The notes beneath the pieces are model-generated. The model ran no database searches and was not told the origin of the DNA. It saw only the letters and a list, made by a program, of their open reading frames with translations. From the NCBI GenBank assembly GCA_902493385.1, contig CABUPO010000001.1, forward strand, positions 372,001-436,000: a stretch of 64,000 nucleotides of DNA, read 5' to 3'. Position numbers and translations under genes: made by a program. Source of the stretch: an uncultured Lachnospiraceae bacterium (GTDB lineage: Bacteria; Bacillota; Clostridia; Lachnospirales; Lachnospiraceae). Each line of letters starts with the position of its first letter. Within the stretch, counting starts at the first letter, position 1. This document shows positions 26,633-35,332 of the stretch, piece after piece.

Positions 26633-27447
26633 AAGCGCTCCCCCTGATTATATTCCATATTGACACATTCCACATGGCCAACATCGCACGGAAGTATACT
26701 TTCTGCAAAATTGCTGAATTTCTTTACACTGTCGCTTACATAAAATTGATATACCGGCACAGCCTGTTCTGCCCTGAGCTTGTTCTCATCAAGCACTCTG
26801 CCAAGCTCTTTTGCCGTCTCATAAGCCGGATTAACAAGCGTCACCCCGTCTCCTGCAACTTTCTGTATAGTTCGTCTGATAAGCGGATAATGGGTACAGC
26901 CAAGCACCAGCGTATCTATATCGTACATCATAATATCATTAAGATATCTGTCGGCAACCTCGTATGTTACAGAATCATATCTCCACCCCTCTTCAACAAG
27001 AGGTACAAATAGAGGACAGGCTTTTAAAAACACCTTAAGATTCGGATTAATTTCTTTCAGAACCTTTTCATATGTACCGCTTCTTACGGTTCCCTCAGTC
27101 GCAATTATTCCTATACGTCCATTTTTAGTAACATTGTCAGCAGCCCTGGCTCCCGGCTCAATAACGCCGATAATCGGAATATCAGCATTTTCAGCCACTT
27201 CATGAAGAGCAAATGCACTGGCAGTATTACATGCAATCACAATTGCTTTTACGTCTTTAGTCTTAAGAAATCTTATTATCTGTTTTGAAAATTTCGTAAC
27301 TGTTTCTCTTGATTTGCTTCCGTACGGAACTCTTGCGGTATCTCCAAAATACACTATACTCTCGTCAGGCAGTTCTCTCATAATCTCTCTGGCTACCGTA
27401 AGTCCTCCGACGCCTGAATCAAATACTCCAATTGGTGAATTATTCAT
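26629..27447 (-). CDS. murI: glutamate racemase
   Basis: Converts L-glutamate to D-glutamate for peptidoglycan stems. The 272 residues carry the paired catalytic Cys motifs: CNTASA near residue 75 and LGCTHYPL near residue 185, plus the N-terminal GVFDSGVGGLTV and FGDTARVPYG blocks. GAGG lies 7 nt before the ATG. Located just after ddl, so two cell-wall amino-acid enzymes are cotranscribed. Confidence 0.97.
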   Translation of the reverse strand: MNNSPIGVFDSGVGGLTVAREIMRELPDESIVYFGDTARVPYGSKSRETVTKFSKQIIRFLKTKDVKAIVIACNTASAFALHEVAENADIPIIGVIEPGARAADNVTKNGRIGIIATEGTVRSGTYEKVLKEINPNLKVFLKACPLFVPLVEEGWRYDSVTYEVADRYLNDIMMYDIDTLVLGCTHYPLIRRTIQKVAGDGVTLVNPAYETAKELGRVLDENKLRAEQAVPVYQFYVSDSVKKFSNFAESILPCDVGHVECVNMEYNQGERL

Positions 27448-27465
27448 ATATTCCTCATTTCTGAA

Positions 27466-28530
27466 TCAGGCTTTTTTGCGGCACCGCGCCGACTTAATAA
27501 GCTTTGTCACCAGATTCTTTTTATCAATTCCACGCGCTTCCCACAGCATAGGATACATGCTGATATTAGTAAAGCCCGGCATTGTGTTAATCTCATTGAA
27601 TACAATACTGCCGGTTTCATTTTCAACAAAAAAGTCAACTCTTGCAAGACCTTTGCACGACAGCTCTTTAAATATACTGACGGCCGCCTCTCTTATACCT
27701 TCTGTTACATTTTCATCAAGATCAGGGTCTATAACCGTTAATGACTGGGCATTGTTATATTTGGCGTCATAATCATAAAAATCTGCCGCTGCAAGTATCT
27801 CTCCTACACCTGACGCACGTACTTTTCCGTCAGCATCAAGTACGGCGCATTCTACTTCCCTCCCGAATATTGCTTCCTCAACAAGAATACGTCCATCATG
27901 CAAAAGAGCATTATTAAGAGCTTTTTTAAGCTCCTCTCTGTCAGACGCTTTCATTACTCCTACTGATGAACCCGCATTGGAAGGTTTAACAAACACAGGG
28001 TACGAAAGTGCATTTTCTACCTTATGACATATACTCTCCATATCAGAAAAATCTTCCTTAAATACAGCCACATACTCAGCCTGCCTTATATGCAACGAGC
28101 TAACCACTTTTTTAGTTGATAGCTTATCCATAGAAACTGCCGAATCCAGCACGCCGCATCCGACATACGGAATACCGGCAAGCTCTAAAAGTCCCTGAAT
28201 TGTTCCGTCTTCTCCAAACAGACCGTGAAGTACGGGAAATACTACATCTATATGTACGATTCTGCAGCCCTCATCATCCTTTATAACTATTCCATGTATT
28301 TCCTTATCAGGAAGAATAAAGGCTTTTGTTCTGCCATCCTTAAATGAACCGTCTTTTACTTTCTGAATATCCTCTGTCAGAATCCACCTTCCATCCTTCG
28401 TAATTCCAACCATAATAATATCATATATATTCTTATCTATGCTTTTGATTACTGTATCGGCAGACATGCACGAAACCTCATGTTCTGAAGATTCCCCGCC
28501 GAAAATAACGCATACTGTCTTTTTTTCCAT
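27466..28530 (-). CDS. ddl: D-alanine--D-alanine ligase
   Basis: Joins two D-Ala molecules using ATP to make the dipeptide end of the peptidoglycan stem. The 354 residues have the N-terminal GGESSEHEVS motif, the ATP-grasp core with PVFVKPSNAGSSVGV, and the C-terminal FNEINTMPGFT block. The tail SARCRKKA is basic. I chose the ATG at 28530, which has AAGGAGGGG 9 nt upstream; a longer frame would run into spoIIR without a ribosome site. Confidence 0.96.
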   Translation of the reverse strand: MEKKTVCVIFGGESSEHEVSCMSADTVIKSIDKNIYDIIMVGITKDGRWILTEDIQKVKDGSFKDGRTKAFILPDKEIHGIVIKDDEGCRIVHIDVVFPVLHGLFGEDGTIQGLLELAGIPYVGCGVLDSAVSMDKLSTKKVVSSLHIRQAEYVAVFKEDFSDMESICHKVENALSYPVFVKPSNAGSSVGVMKASDREELKKALNNALLHDGRILVEEAIFGREVECAVLDADGKVRASGVGEILAAADFYDYDAKYNNAQSLTVIDPDLDENVTEGIREAAVSIFKELSCKGLARVDFFVENETGSIVFNEINTMPGFTNISMYPMLWEARGIDKKNLVTKLIKSARCRKKA

Positions 28531-28589
28531 ACTTTCATTCCCCTCCTTATTCTCAGCTGCTCTATTTACAACATACTTTAAAAAATACT

Positions 28590-29186
28590 TTACCACATAT
28601 CCTTTATCCATTCAACAATGCGAAACTTAATTTTCACATTTTCACCCTCATCCTTTTCGTTCTCTTCGTCCTCAGGCATAACCTGATAAGCGTCGTCAAC
28701 TACACAAAGCGACGGAAAAAGCACGCACCACCAGTTCTTGCCCTCTGCTTTTCCTATCATAAGACGCACAGCATCATACTCCCCCTCCGGAAATATGTAA
28801 CTGCCGTATATTTTTACAGGAAACCACCATCTGCCTACCGTCCCCGTTACACTATAAGAATAGCCGTTATCGCGAATTACCCTGTACGCCTCATTGATAT
28901 ATTTATTCATGTTATTCTGTACATATGCCTGAGCATTTTTCTTATCATTAATGCCCTGAGACTTAAGATCGCCTGCGACTTTGCCTGCAACCGCGTCCCT
29001 GACCGCAAACTTAAGCTCCTGATCCTCTTGGTTATCACTGTTGGCAATTATATGAAACCTAAGCACATCATCCGCAATGCTTTTATCAAGAGAAACAAGC
29101 TCATTATTTTCTCTTCCATAGGATATATTTCCCATTACACACACTATAAATAACATACATATAACTGCCGCGCATACCTTTTTCAT
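28590..29186 (-). CDS. spoIIR: stage II sporulation protein R
   Basis: Signal protein made in the forespore and exported to the intermembrane space, where it triggers SpoIIGA to process pro-sigma-E in the mother cell. The 198 residues have a signal peptide (KKVCAAVICMLFIVCVMGN) and the family core: DDVLRFHIIANSDNQEDQELK, then VRDAVAG, and the Trp-rich GRWWFPVKIYGSYIFPEGEYDAVR region. AAAGGAG lies about 11 nt before the ATG. It is followed by ddl after 59 nt. The gene is strong evidence for endospore formation. Confidence 0.93.
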   Translation of the reverse strand: MKKVCAAVICMLFIVCVMGNISYGRENNELVSLDKSIADDVLRFHIIANSDNQEDQELKFAVRDAVAGKVAGDLKSQGINDKKNAQAYVQNNMNKYINEAYRVIRDNGYSYSVTGTVGRWWFPVKIYGSYIFPEGEYDAVRLMIGKAEGKNWWCVLFPSLCVVDDAYQVMPEDEENEKDEGENVKIKFRIVEWIKDMW

Positions 29187-29245
29187 AATATTCCACACTC
29201 CTTTTACATTAATTCTTAACCGATTCTGCAAATATATACACACAA

Positions 29246-29274
29246 TTGAACCATGCAAAAAAAAGTGCTATAAT
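29246..29274 (+). promoter_or_regulatory. sigma-A promoter of ispE
   Basis: TTGAAC (29246-29251), 17 nt, then TATAAT (29269-29274) with a TGC extension before it. It lies 47 nt before the ispE start, in the divergent gap with spoIIR. Confidence 0.7.
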
Positions 29275-29320
29275 GAGCAGCAGCGCAAAAATCATATGAA
29301 TACGTACCGGAGGAATTAAT

Positions 29321-30184
29321 ATGGACTATACAATCAATGCTCCCGCCAAAATAAATATCGGTCTTGACGTAATAAGAAAAAGAAACGACGGCTATCACGA
29401 CCTTAAAATGATTATGCAGACGATTAATTTGTTCGATACGCTTGAATTTACCGTAACTGACAAATGTACCGATACTCTCGAATGTACTAATCCAAAGCTT
29501 CCCGCAGACGATAATAATCTCGTGATAAAAGCTGTAAAGCTTATGAAAAAAGCATATGGAATTAACGCATCATTTCATATTAATCTCATTAAAAACATTC
29601 CTGTTGCCGCAGGCATGGCGGGCGGAAGCACAGACGCCGCAGCATGTTTTACTGCATTAAACGATATGTTCGCACTTGGCGCCTCAAAAGAAGAGCTTAT
29701 GAAGCTGTCGGTAAAGCTGGGCGCGGATATACCATACTGTATAATGAAAGGAACTGCCCTTTCAGAAGGAATCGGCGACATACTGACACCTCTTCCTTCA
29801 TTTGACGATGTATTTATCCTTATAGCCAAACCCGATATAGACGTATCAACGGGCTTTGTATATAAGAACTTAAGGCTTTCAGACGATACGCGTCATCCTG
29901 ACATAGACGGCATAATAAATGCCATGAATACGCATAACTACACCATGATGCCGGCGCTCATAGGCAATATTCTTGAAACAGTAACAATACCCGCCTATCC
30001 TGTCATCAGCGCCCTTAAGGAAACGATGATAAAAGAAGGAGCGTTTGCTTCACTGATGAGCGGAAGCGGCCCTACAGTATTTGGCTTGTTTGAAGATGCA
30101 GATGCTGCCAATTCGGCAAAAAATGCATGCAGCCGTATTGGCAACGGAATATTTACCGCTGTTACAACACCTTATAATCCTTAA
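29321..30184 (+). CDS. ispE: 4-diphosphocytidyl-2-C-methyl-D-erythritol kinase
   Basis: GHMP-family kinase of the non-mevalonate isoprenoid pathway. The 287 residues show the N-terminal APAKINIGLDVIRKRNDGYH block, the ATP loop PVAAGMAGGSTDAAA near residue 92 and the C-terminal LMSGSGPTVFGLF motif. The ATG has GGAGG 6 nt upstream. The stop codon lies in a TTAA palindrome that also gives the stop of spmB on the other strand. Confidence 0.96.
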   Translation: MDYTINAPAKINIGLDVIRKRNDGYHDLKMIMQTINLFDTLEFTVTDKCTDTLECTNPKLPADDNNLVIKAVKLMKKAYGINASFHINLIKNIPVAAGMAGGSTDAAACFTALNDMFALGASKEELMKLSVKLGADIPYCIMKGTALSEGIGDILTPLPSFDDVFILIAKPDIDVSTGFVYKNLRLSDDTRHPDIDGIINAMNTHNYTMMPALIGNILETVTIPAYPVISALKETMIKEGAFASLMSGSGPTVFGLFEDADAANSAKNACSRIGNGIFTAVTTPYNP

Positions 30185-30699
30185 TGCACAAGAATAACCG
30201 ACGCTATAATTCCGGCAAGCGTTGCTGTAAGCGCGCCTAAAAGAGTATAACGGGTCTTTGTAACCTTTGCAGTCATAAAATATACGCTCATCGTATAGAA
30301 TATTGTTTCAGAACAGCTCATCATAACCGAAGCAAGAACGCCTATGTAACTGTCAGGACCCGACTCTTTGTATATGTCTAACAGAAGCCCTGTCGCCGCC
30401 GAAGAAGAAAACATTTTCACCACCGTAAGCGGCACCAGCTCCGAAGGAAATCCAAACAAATCCGTTACCGGTTTTATAAATCCCGCAACATAATCAAGAC
30501 AGCCCGAAACCCTTAAAATGCCCACCGCCGCTATAAGCCCGACCAGCGTCGGAAGTATCGAAACGACTGTGCGCAGCCCATCCACAGCTCCGCTTACAAA
30601 TTCGTCAAATATATCTACTTTATTTAACATTCCATAACCAATTATAATAATAAATATGAATGGAATAATTCCATCGGAAAGATAATAAATAAAATTCAT
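30181..30699 (-). CDS. spmB: spore maturation protein B
   Basis: Membrane protein with a nucleoside-recognition (Gate) domain; with SpmA it is needed for spore-core dehydration and heat resistance in Bacillus. The 172 residues contain about five helices with FVSGAVDGLRTVVSILPTLVGLIAA near residue 35 and the VKMFSSSAATGLLLD block. AAGGAG lies 6 nt before the ATG. It starts 9 nt after spmA ends, so the two form an operon. Its 3' end touches ispE. Confidence 0.93.
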   Translation of the reverse strand: MNFIYYLSDGIIPFIFIIIIGYGMLNKVDIFDEFVSGAVDGLRTVVSILPTLVGLIAAVGILRVSGCLDYVAGFIKPVTDLFGFPSELVPLTVVKMFSSSAATGLLLDIYKESGPDSYIGVLASVMMSCSETIFYTMSVYFMTAKVTKTRYTLLGALTATLAGIIASVILVH

Positions 30700-30708
30700 A
30701 AATACTCC

Positions 30709-31299
30709 TTACCTGCCATGTTTTTTTGCATAGTTTCGTGCAATAACCGAGAATGCCGTTCCGACAAGAGTAGATACCGTAGTCGCCACAAGCCCCATAC
30801 CTATAATATCCGTAGGCGAGGCAGAGCCGTACTGACTTCTGTAGGCAATAATATTTACAGGAATAAGCTGAAGCGAAGAAATATTTACAATTAAAAATGT
30901 ACACATATCCGTACTTGCCACCTTACTTTCTCCATTTAACTTTTTCATTTCCTCCATCGCCTTAAGTCCCGCCGGAGTTGCCGCCCATGAAAGCCCCAGC
31001 ATGTTGCTTATTATATTAGCTGCTATGTACTCGTTGGCCACATGCCCTTTGGGTATATCCGGAAACAGAAAAGACAGGATCGGAGTCATCATGCGAGTCA
31101 TCGCATCAATAATACCCGCTTTTTTTGCAATGTTCATTATTCCGGTCCACAAAGCCATTATACCCAGCATTGTTATACATAATGTTACGGCTTCCCTTGA
31201 AGAATCAATTACAGACGTGCTTACAGACCCTATGCGGCCGGTAAATGCGGCTACGCATATCCCTGCCACAATCATTAATCCCCATAATTTGTTAAGCAT
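30709..31299 (-). CDS. spmA: spore maturation protein A
   Basis: Partner of SpmB, also a nucleoside-recognition-domain membrane protein. The 196 residues show GLMIVAGICVAAFTG, then ALWTGIMNIAKKAGI and the FPDIPKGHVANEYIAANIISN region. The ATG at 31299 has AAGGG 6 nt upstream. Upstream on the minus strand a CATATACT element resembles the -10 box of the mother-cell factor sigma-E (CATACAAT), but I could not find a good -35 box, so sporulation control is only suggested. Confidence 0.93.
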   Translation of the reverse strand: MLNKLWGLMIVAGICVAAFTGRIGSVSTSVIDSSREAVTLCITMLGIMALWTGIMNIAKKAGIIDAMTRMMTPILSFLFPDIPKGHVANEYIAANIISNMLGLSWAATPAGLKAMEEMKKLNGESKVASTDMCTFLIVNISSLQLIPVNIIAYRSQYGSASPTDIIGMGLVATTVSTLVGTAFSVIARNYAKKHGR

Positions 31300-31352
31300 A
31301 AAAAACCCTTTTTTTTCAGTATATGTTTTTATCAATAAAATAATGTTATATA

Positions 31353-31381
31353 TTGACATATTTTAGCATATGTGCTATTAT
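31353..31381 (+). promoter_or_regulatory. sigma-A promoter of the abrB-like gene
   Basis: TTGACA (31353-31358), exactly 17 nt, TATTAT (31376-31381). The next ATG with a ribosome site is at 31415. Confidence 0.75.
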
Positions 31382-31414
31382 ACCAATATCACAAATGACT
31401 GGAGGAATTTTACA

Positions 31415-31672
31415 ATGAGGAACACAGGAATAGTTCGCAACCTTGATAATCTTGGTCGAATAGTAATACCCAAAGAGATGAGAAAGGTCCTTGAAATTAA
31501 GGAAAAAGACCCTCTTGAGATTATTATTGAGGACGACCACATCGTACTTAGAAAATATAAGCCGGCAGATATTTTTAACGGCGAAACTGCGGACCTTATA
31601 GATTACGAAGGAAAGCTTGTGTCAAAGAAAACCATCGAAGACATGGCAAAGCTTATTGGATTAATCGATTAA
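31415..31672 (+). CDS. abrB: AbrB/SpoVT-family transcriptional regulator
   Basis: Swapped-hairpin DNA-binding protein, in Bacillus a transition-state regulator. The 85 residues have the family N-terminus GIVRNLDNLGRIVIPKEMRK followed by KDPLEIIIEDDHIVLRKYKP, and a short C-terminal part for multimerisation. GGAGG lies 9 nt before the ATG. It sits next to rsmI as abrB does in Bacillus, which supports orthology. It ends in a strong terminator. Confidence 0.9.
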   Translation: MRNTGIVRNLDNLGRIVIPKEMRKVLEIKEKDPLEIIIEDDHIVLRKYKPADIFNGETADLIDYEGKLVSKKTIEDMAKLIGLID

Positions 31673-31691
31673 GGCCTCATACGACGCAGCG

Positions 31692-31734
31692 AACAGGGAA
31701 GAAACTCCTTTTACGGATTTCTTCCCTGTTTTTT
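31692..31734 (+). terminator. terminator of the abrB-like gene
   Basis: AACAGGGAAGAAA pairs with TTTCTTCCCTGTT over 13 bp, followed by a run of six Ts. Confidence 0.85.
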
Positions 31735-31782
31735 ATGCCTGTAATTCTGATTTTTAATGTGTCTGTAGTTTATTTGTCGCAT

Positions 31783-32622
31783 TTACTCTATCAGACTGTT
31801 ATATATTTCCCTCTTTGATACGCCCCTGTCCTTAGCTACAAGCTTCATTGCTTCTTTTTTATCAATTCCTTTTGACATATATATATCCATGTGCTCTTTA
31901 ACAGACATATCCAAATACTCTTTTCTTTTTTCCCCGGCAAGAGCTTTTCTGTCCGCGCCGTTTATTACAAGAACATATTCTCCTCTGGGTTCTTTATCCA
32001 TATACATGGAAACGGCGTCCTCCAAAGTTGTATATATGCACTCCTCATGCTTTTTAGTAAGCTCTCTGCATATAGTAATCACTCTGCTGCCGAGCGTTTC
32101 ATATAATTCTGAAAGAGTCGCCCTCAGGTGATGCGGCGCCTCATATATAATTATTGTTCTGGTTTCACTTTTCAGTTCCGAAAGCACATTTTTCCGTTCC
32201 TTTTTATCAGCAGGCAGAAAGGCTTCAAATGCAAATCTCCTTGAAGATAAAGCAGACATTGTAAGCGCAGTTATACATGCACACGCTCCCGGAAGCGACG
32301 TGACCACAATTCCAGCTGCCACAGCCTGCCTTACGAGTTCTTCGCCCGGGTCTGATATCGCAGGCGTTCCGGCATCCGTAATTACAGCAACGTCAGCGCC
32401 TTCGCTCATTTTATTGACAAGCTGAGCGGCTTTAATAATCTTATTATGCTCATGATAGCTTGTAAGCGGCGTGTGTATATCGAAATGAGCCATAAGCTTC
32501 ATGCTGTGTCTCGTATCTTCTGCCGCAATCAAATCAACTTCTTTAAGAGTATTAACAACACGGTAAGTAATATCATCAAGATTACCTATCGGTGTTGCAC
32601 ATACATACAGTTTTCCGGGCAT
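31783..32622 (-). CDS. rsmI: 16S rRNA (cytidine(1402)-2'-O)-methyltransferase
   Basis: Methylates the ribose of C1402 in the decoding centre of 16S rRNA using S-adenosylmethionine. The 279 residues match the tetrapyrrole-methylase fold: VCATPIGNLDDITYR at the start, AAEDTRHS, ITDAGTPAISDPGEELV near residue 85, and FEAFLP further on. AAGGAG lies 6 nt before the ATG at 32622. It is the last gene of the holB-ricT-methyltransferase-rsmI string. Confidence 0.96.
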   Translation of the reverse strand: MPGKLYVCATPIGNLDDITYRVVNTLKEVDLIAAEDTRHSMKLMAHFDIHTPLTSYHEHNKIIKAAQLVNKMSEGADVAVITDAGTPAISDPGEELVRQAVAAGIVVTSLPGACACITALTMSALSSRRFAFEAFLPADKKERKNVLSELKSETRTIIIYEAPHHLRATLSELYETLGSRVITICRELTKKHEECIYTTLEDAVSMYMDKEPRGEYVLVINGADRKALAGEKRKEYLDMSVKEHMDIYMSKGIDKKEAMKLVAKDRGVSKREIYNSLIE

Positions 32623-32663
32623 ACCGTTCTCCTTTTCAGGCTGTAACAATACAGCGACTTAAA

Positions 32664-33404
32664 TCAATATCCGTATACTGTCTTAATCTCATCCGTATAC
32701 TGTCCGTCCGCATTATATATAATTACCGGCTTCTCTACCAAAAGCCGGCGTTTTCCTCCCTTAACCGCTTCAATAAGTACCATCTGCGGCTCTTTATCAA
32801 TATAAGGATGTACCAGCTTCATCCTCTTTGGCTCCATTTTATATCTGATAAATGTGTCTATAATATCTACCAGTCTGAACGGTCTGTGAACCATATAAAA
32901 TCTTCCGTTAGGCTTTAAAAGCTTTGCACCCTCCCTTATAACATCGGAAAGAGTACATTTAATCTCATGCCTTGCTATCGCCTTTGCTTCATCCGGATTA
33001 ACAATTCCATGACTCCCCGTCATGTACGGAGGATTAGAAACTACAACATCAAATGATACGGCGCCAAATAAGCCTGCCGCCTCTTTTATATCTCCCTCGA
33101 TTATATCAATCTTATCCTGCTGGTTATTAAGCGCAATACTCCTTCTTGCCATATCGACACTTTTTTTCTGAATCTCAAGTCCAGTAAAATGCTCTCCGTC
33201 AGTCTTTGCTTCAAGAAGAATAGGTATTATCCCTCCGCCGCAGCCAAGGTCTATAACATGTTCGCCTTTTTTAACTTTGGCAAATCCGGATAATAAAACT
33301 GCGTCCATTCCAAAGCAGAACATATCCGGATTCTGTATTATATGACAGTTATTACGTTGAAGATCGTCAAGCCTTTCCCCTGGCAAAAGAATACTGTCAC
33401 TCAT
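32664..33404 (-). CDS. tRNA1(Val) (adenine(37)-N6)-methyltransferase-like protein (YabB/TrmN6)
   Basis: Predicted SAM-dependent methyltransferase for an adenine in tRNA. The 246 residues have the SAM motif DLGCGGGIIPILL near residue 50 and the N6-adenine catalytic motif SNPPYMTGSHG near residue 122. The position between ricT and rsmI matches Bacillus yabB. It overlaps the end of ricT by 8 nt. The exact tRNA target is inferred from the family. Confidence 0.9.
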   Translation of the reverse strand: MSDSILLPGERLDDLQRNNCHIIQNPDMFCFGMDAVLLSGFAKVKKGEHVIDLGCGGGIIPILLEAKTDGEHFTGLEIQKKSVDMARRSIALNNQQDKIDIIEGDIKEAAGLFGAVSFDVVVSNPPYMTGSHGIVNPDEAKAIARHEIKCTLSDVIREGAKLLKPNGRFYMVHRPFRLVDIIDTFIRYKMEPKRMKLVHPYIDKEPQMVLIEAVKGGKRRLLVEKPVIIYNADGQYTDEIKTVYGY

Positions 33405-34302
33405 CTAACTTAGATTTTCCTTCCCTTTTCTCAAGCATCTCAAGCTGCCTTAGTTCATCATCAACTTCTACCGTGTCTTTTTTTCTTCTTGTCTTAAACT
33501 TAAGCTCGCTTACATGGTATTCACGAACCTCTTTTTCATCGTTATCCAGTTCAACTATAACCTTAACCTTCTGCTTAAGTACGCTTACACCCTGAACCTC
33601 GCCGCGCAGATTATCCGAAGTTTTTACAATATCGCCTATATTAGGAAGCGTCTTGTTCAGCTCTTCATAAGCCTCTTCCTCATTCTTAAGACAGCACATA
33701 AGCCTGCCGCATATTCCCGAAATCTTAGTCGGATTAAGCGAAAGATTCTGCTCCTTTGCCATCTTAATTGAAACCGGCGCAAATTCTGACAGGAAGCTGT
33801 GGCAGCACAATACTCTGCCGCATATTCCAATTCCTCCGAGAATCTTTGTCTCATCCCTCACTCCAATCTGTCTGAGCTCTATTCTCGTTCTGAAAACAGC
33901 CGCAAGCGACTTTACAAGCTCCCTGAAATCCACCCTGCCGTCAGATGTGAAGTAAAACAGAACCTTATTATTGTCAAATGTGTATTCAACGTCAATAAGC
34001 TTCATATCAAGTCCAAACTGGGCAATTTTTTCAAGGCATATCTTATATGCGTCTTTTTCTTTTATTTTGTTCTGGGCATTTATATTATCGTCCTCTTCAG
34101 TGGCAATTCTTATGACAGGCTTAAGAGGCATAACAATCTTTTCATCCTCTATATCCCTTATTCCTGATACAACCTGTCCATATTCAATCCCTCTTGACGT
34201 CTCTACTATAACATTATCGCCTCTTTTAATATCCAGTTCGCCCGGTGCGAAAAAATATACCTTCCCCGCACGTCTGAAACGCACTCCAATAATTTTAGTC
34301 AT
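33397..34302 (-). CDS. ricT: PSP1-domain protein RicT (YaaT)
   Basis: In Bacillus, RicT joins RicA and RicF in an iron-sulfur complex that assists RNase Y and affects sporulation and biofilm entry. The 301 residues carry the PSP1 domain with the Cys-rich cluster region CGRVLCCHSF and the CGRLMCC motif, spaced as in RicT proteins. The C-terminal tail is charged (RRKKDTVEVDDELRQ). It starts directly after holB (stop and start 1 nt apart). No ricA or ricF gene is next to it. Confidence 0.94.
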   Translation of the reverse strand: MTKIIGVRFRRAGKVYFFAPGELDIKRGDNVIVETSRGIEYGQVVSGIRDIEDEKIVMPLKPVIRIATEEDDNINAQNKIKEKDAYKICLEKIAQFGLDMKLIDVEYTFDNNKVLFYFTSDGRVDFRELVKSLAAVFRTRIELRQIGVRDETKILGGIGICGRVLCCHSFLSEFAPVSIKMAKEQNLSLNPTKISGICGRLMCCLKNEEEAYEELNKTLPNIGDIVKTSDNLRGEVQGVSVLKQKVKVIVELDNDEKEVREYHVSELKFKTRRKKDTVEVDDELRQLEMLEKREGKSKLDE

Positions 34303-34303
34303 C

Positions 34304-35308
34304 CTACCAGATCTCCTTTAATGTAATCAACAGAAGCTCTATCGTTATGTCAAAATTAACATTGGCATTAAGCCTTATCTTAGCTTTCTCTATTGCTTTG
34401 ATACATTTTTCTATATTCTCATAGCTTCTTACTTTTGCGTCAGCCGCTATATATTTAACTTCGTCCCTGAATATAAGCATATTATTATCTTTAACTGCCT
34501 TATATAAAAGAACGTCTCTGTACCACAAAATCATTATATCAAGGTAATCTTCTATATCAAAATGCTCTTCTTTTATGTGTTTAACAACTCCGGCAAGCTC
34601 GTCCGTCCTCTTTGAATCAAGGCTTCTTAATACTCTTATCACATTATTCATAAGCTCCATAAAGTCGCCGTCCGACGCATATCTTACAGCCTTTCCTATA
34701 TTGCCCTGTGCAAATACCGCGCAGCTATGGGCGGCGTAATCGGGAAGCTTACAGCTGTCAATCAGATATCCTGTTATCTCAGCTTCGCTTACAGGCTGCA
34801 TATTAAGCATCACGCATCTTGAAAGTATGGTCGGCAGAAATCCAGACGCATTTTCCGCAATAAGTATAAGCACAACGTATTCAGGCGCCTCTTCTATAGT
34901 CTTAAGAAGCGCGTTCTGAGCCTGTTCAGTCATTCTGTCAGCATCAGGTATAATATATACTTTATACGGACCGGCATAAGGCTTAACTGCAACGGAATTA
35001 TTAACCTGACGTCTTATCTCATCAATGCCTATACCTGTCTTTTTTTCCTGAACAACCGTAATAACATCAGGCTGGTTTCCACTCTGCATCTGCCTGCATG
35101 ACTGGCACTCACCGCATGGTCCCAAAAAATCATCCGCACTAACGCCTCCCGTACACAAAAGAGAGGCGGCAAAAAACTTTGCAAGCGCCATACGGCCTGT
35201 TCCTTTTTCTCCACATAAAATATAAGCGTGTGATACTTTGTTTTTTTTCACAGCTTTTTTAATGTAATCCTTAATCTGTTCCTGCCCTATTACCTGATTA
35301 ATTCCCAT
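34304..35308 (-). CDS. holB: DNA polymerase III subunit delta'
   Basis: Clamp-loader subunit. The 334 residues contain a P-loop-like GEKGTGRMALAKFF near residue 33 (with Arg in place of the usual Lys), the zinc Cys motif CGECQSC near residue 65, the sensor region NALLKTIEEAPEY and LSRC. It is followed tightly by ricT and preceded 24 nt upstream by a kinase gene, as in the Bacillus tmk-holB-yaaT region. Confidence 0.93.
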   Translation of the reverse strand: MGINQVIGQEQIKDYIKKAVKKNKVSHAYILCGEKGTGRMALAKFFAASLLCTGGVSADDFLGPCGECQSCRQMQSGNQPDVITVVQEKKTGIGIDEIRRQVNNSVAVKPYAGPYKVYIIPDADRMTEQAQNALLKTIEEAPEYVVLILIAENASGFLPTILSRCVMLNMQPVSEAEITGYLIDSCKLPDYAAHSCAVFAQGNIGKAVRYASDGDFMELMNNVIRVLRSLDSKRTDELAGVVKHIKEEHFDIEDYLDIMILWYRDVLLYKAVKDNNMLIFRDEVKYIAADAKVRSYENIEKCIKAIEKAKIRLNANVNFDITIELLLITLKEIW

Positions 35309-35332
35309 AGTGTATACTCCCTCATACGCTGA

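Noticed and set aside
29187..29320. Sigma-F promoter of spoIIR
   Set aside because: GTATA-like and GCATG elements exist in the gap, but no properly spaced -10 element matched the sigma-F pattern, so I did not list it.
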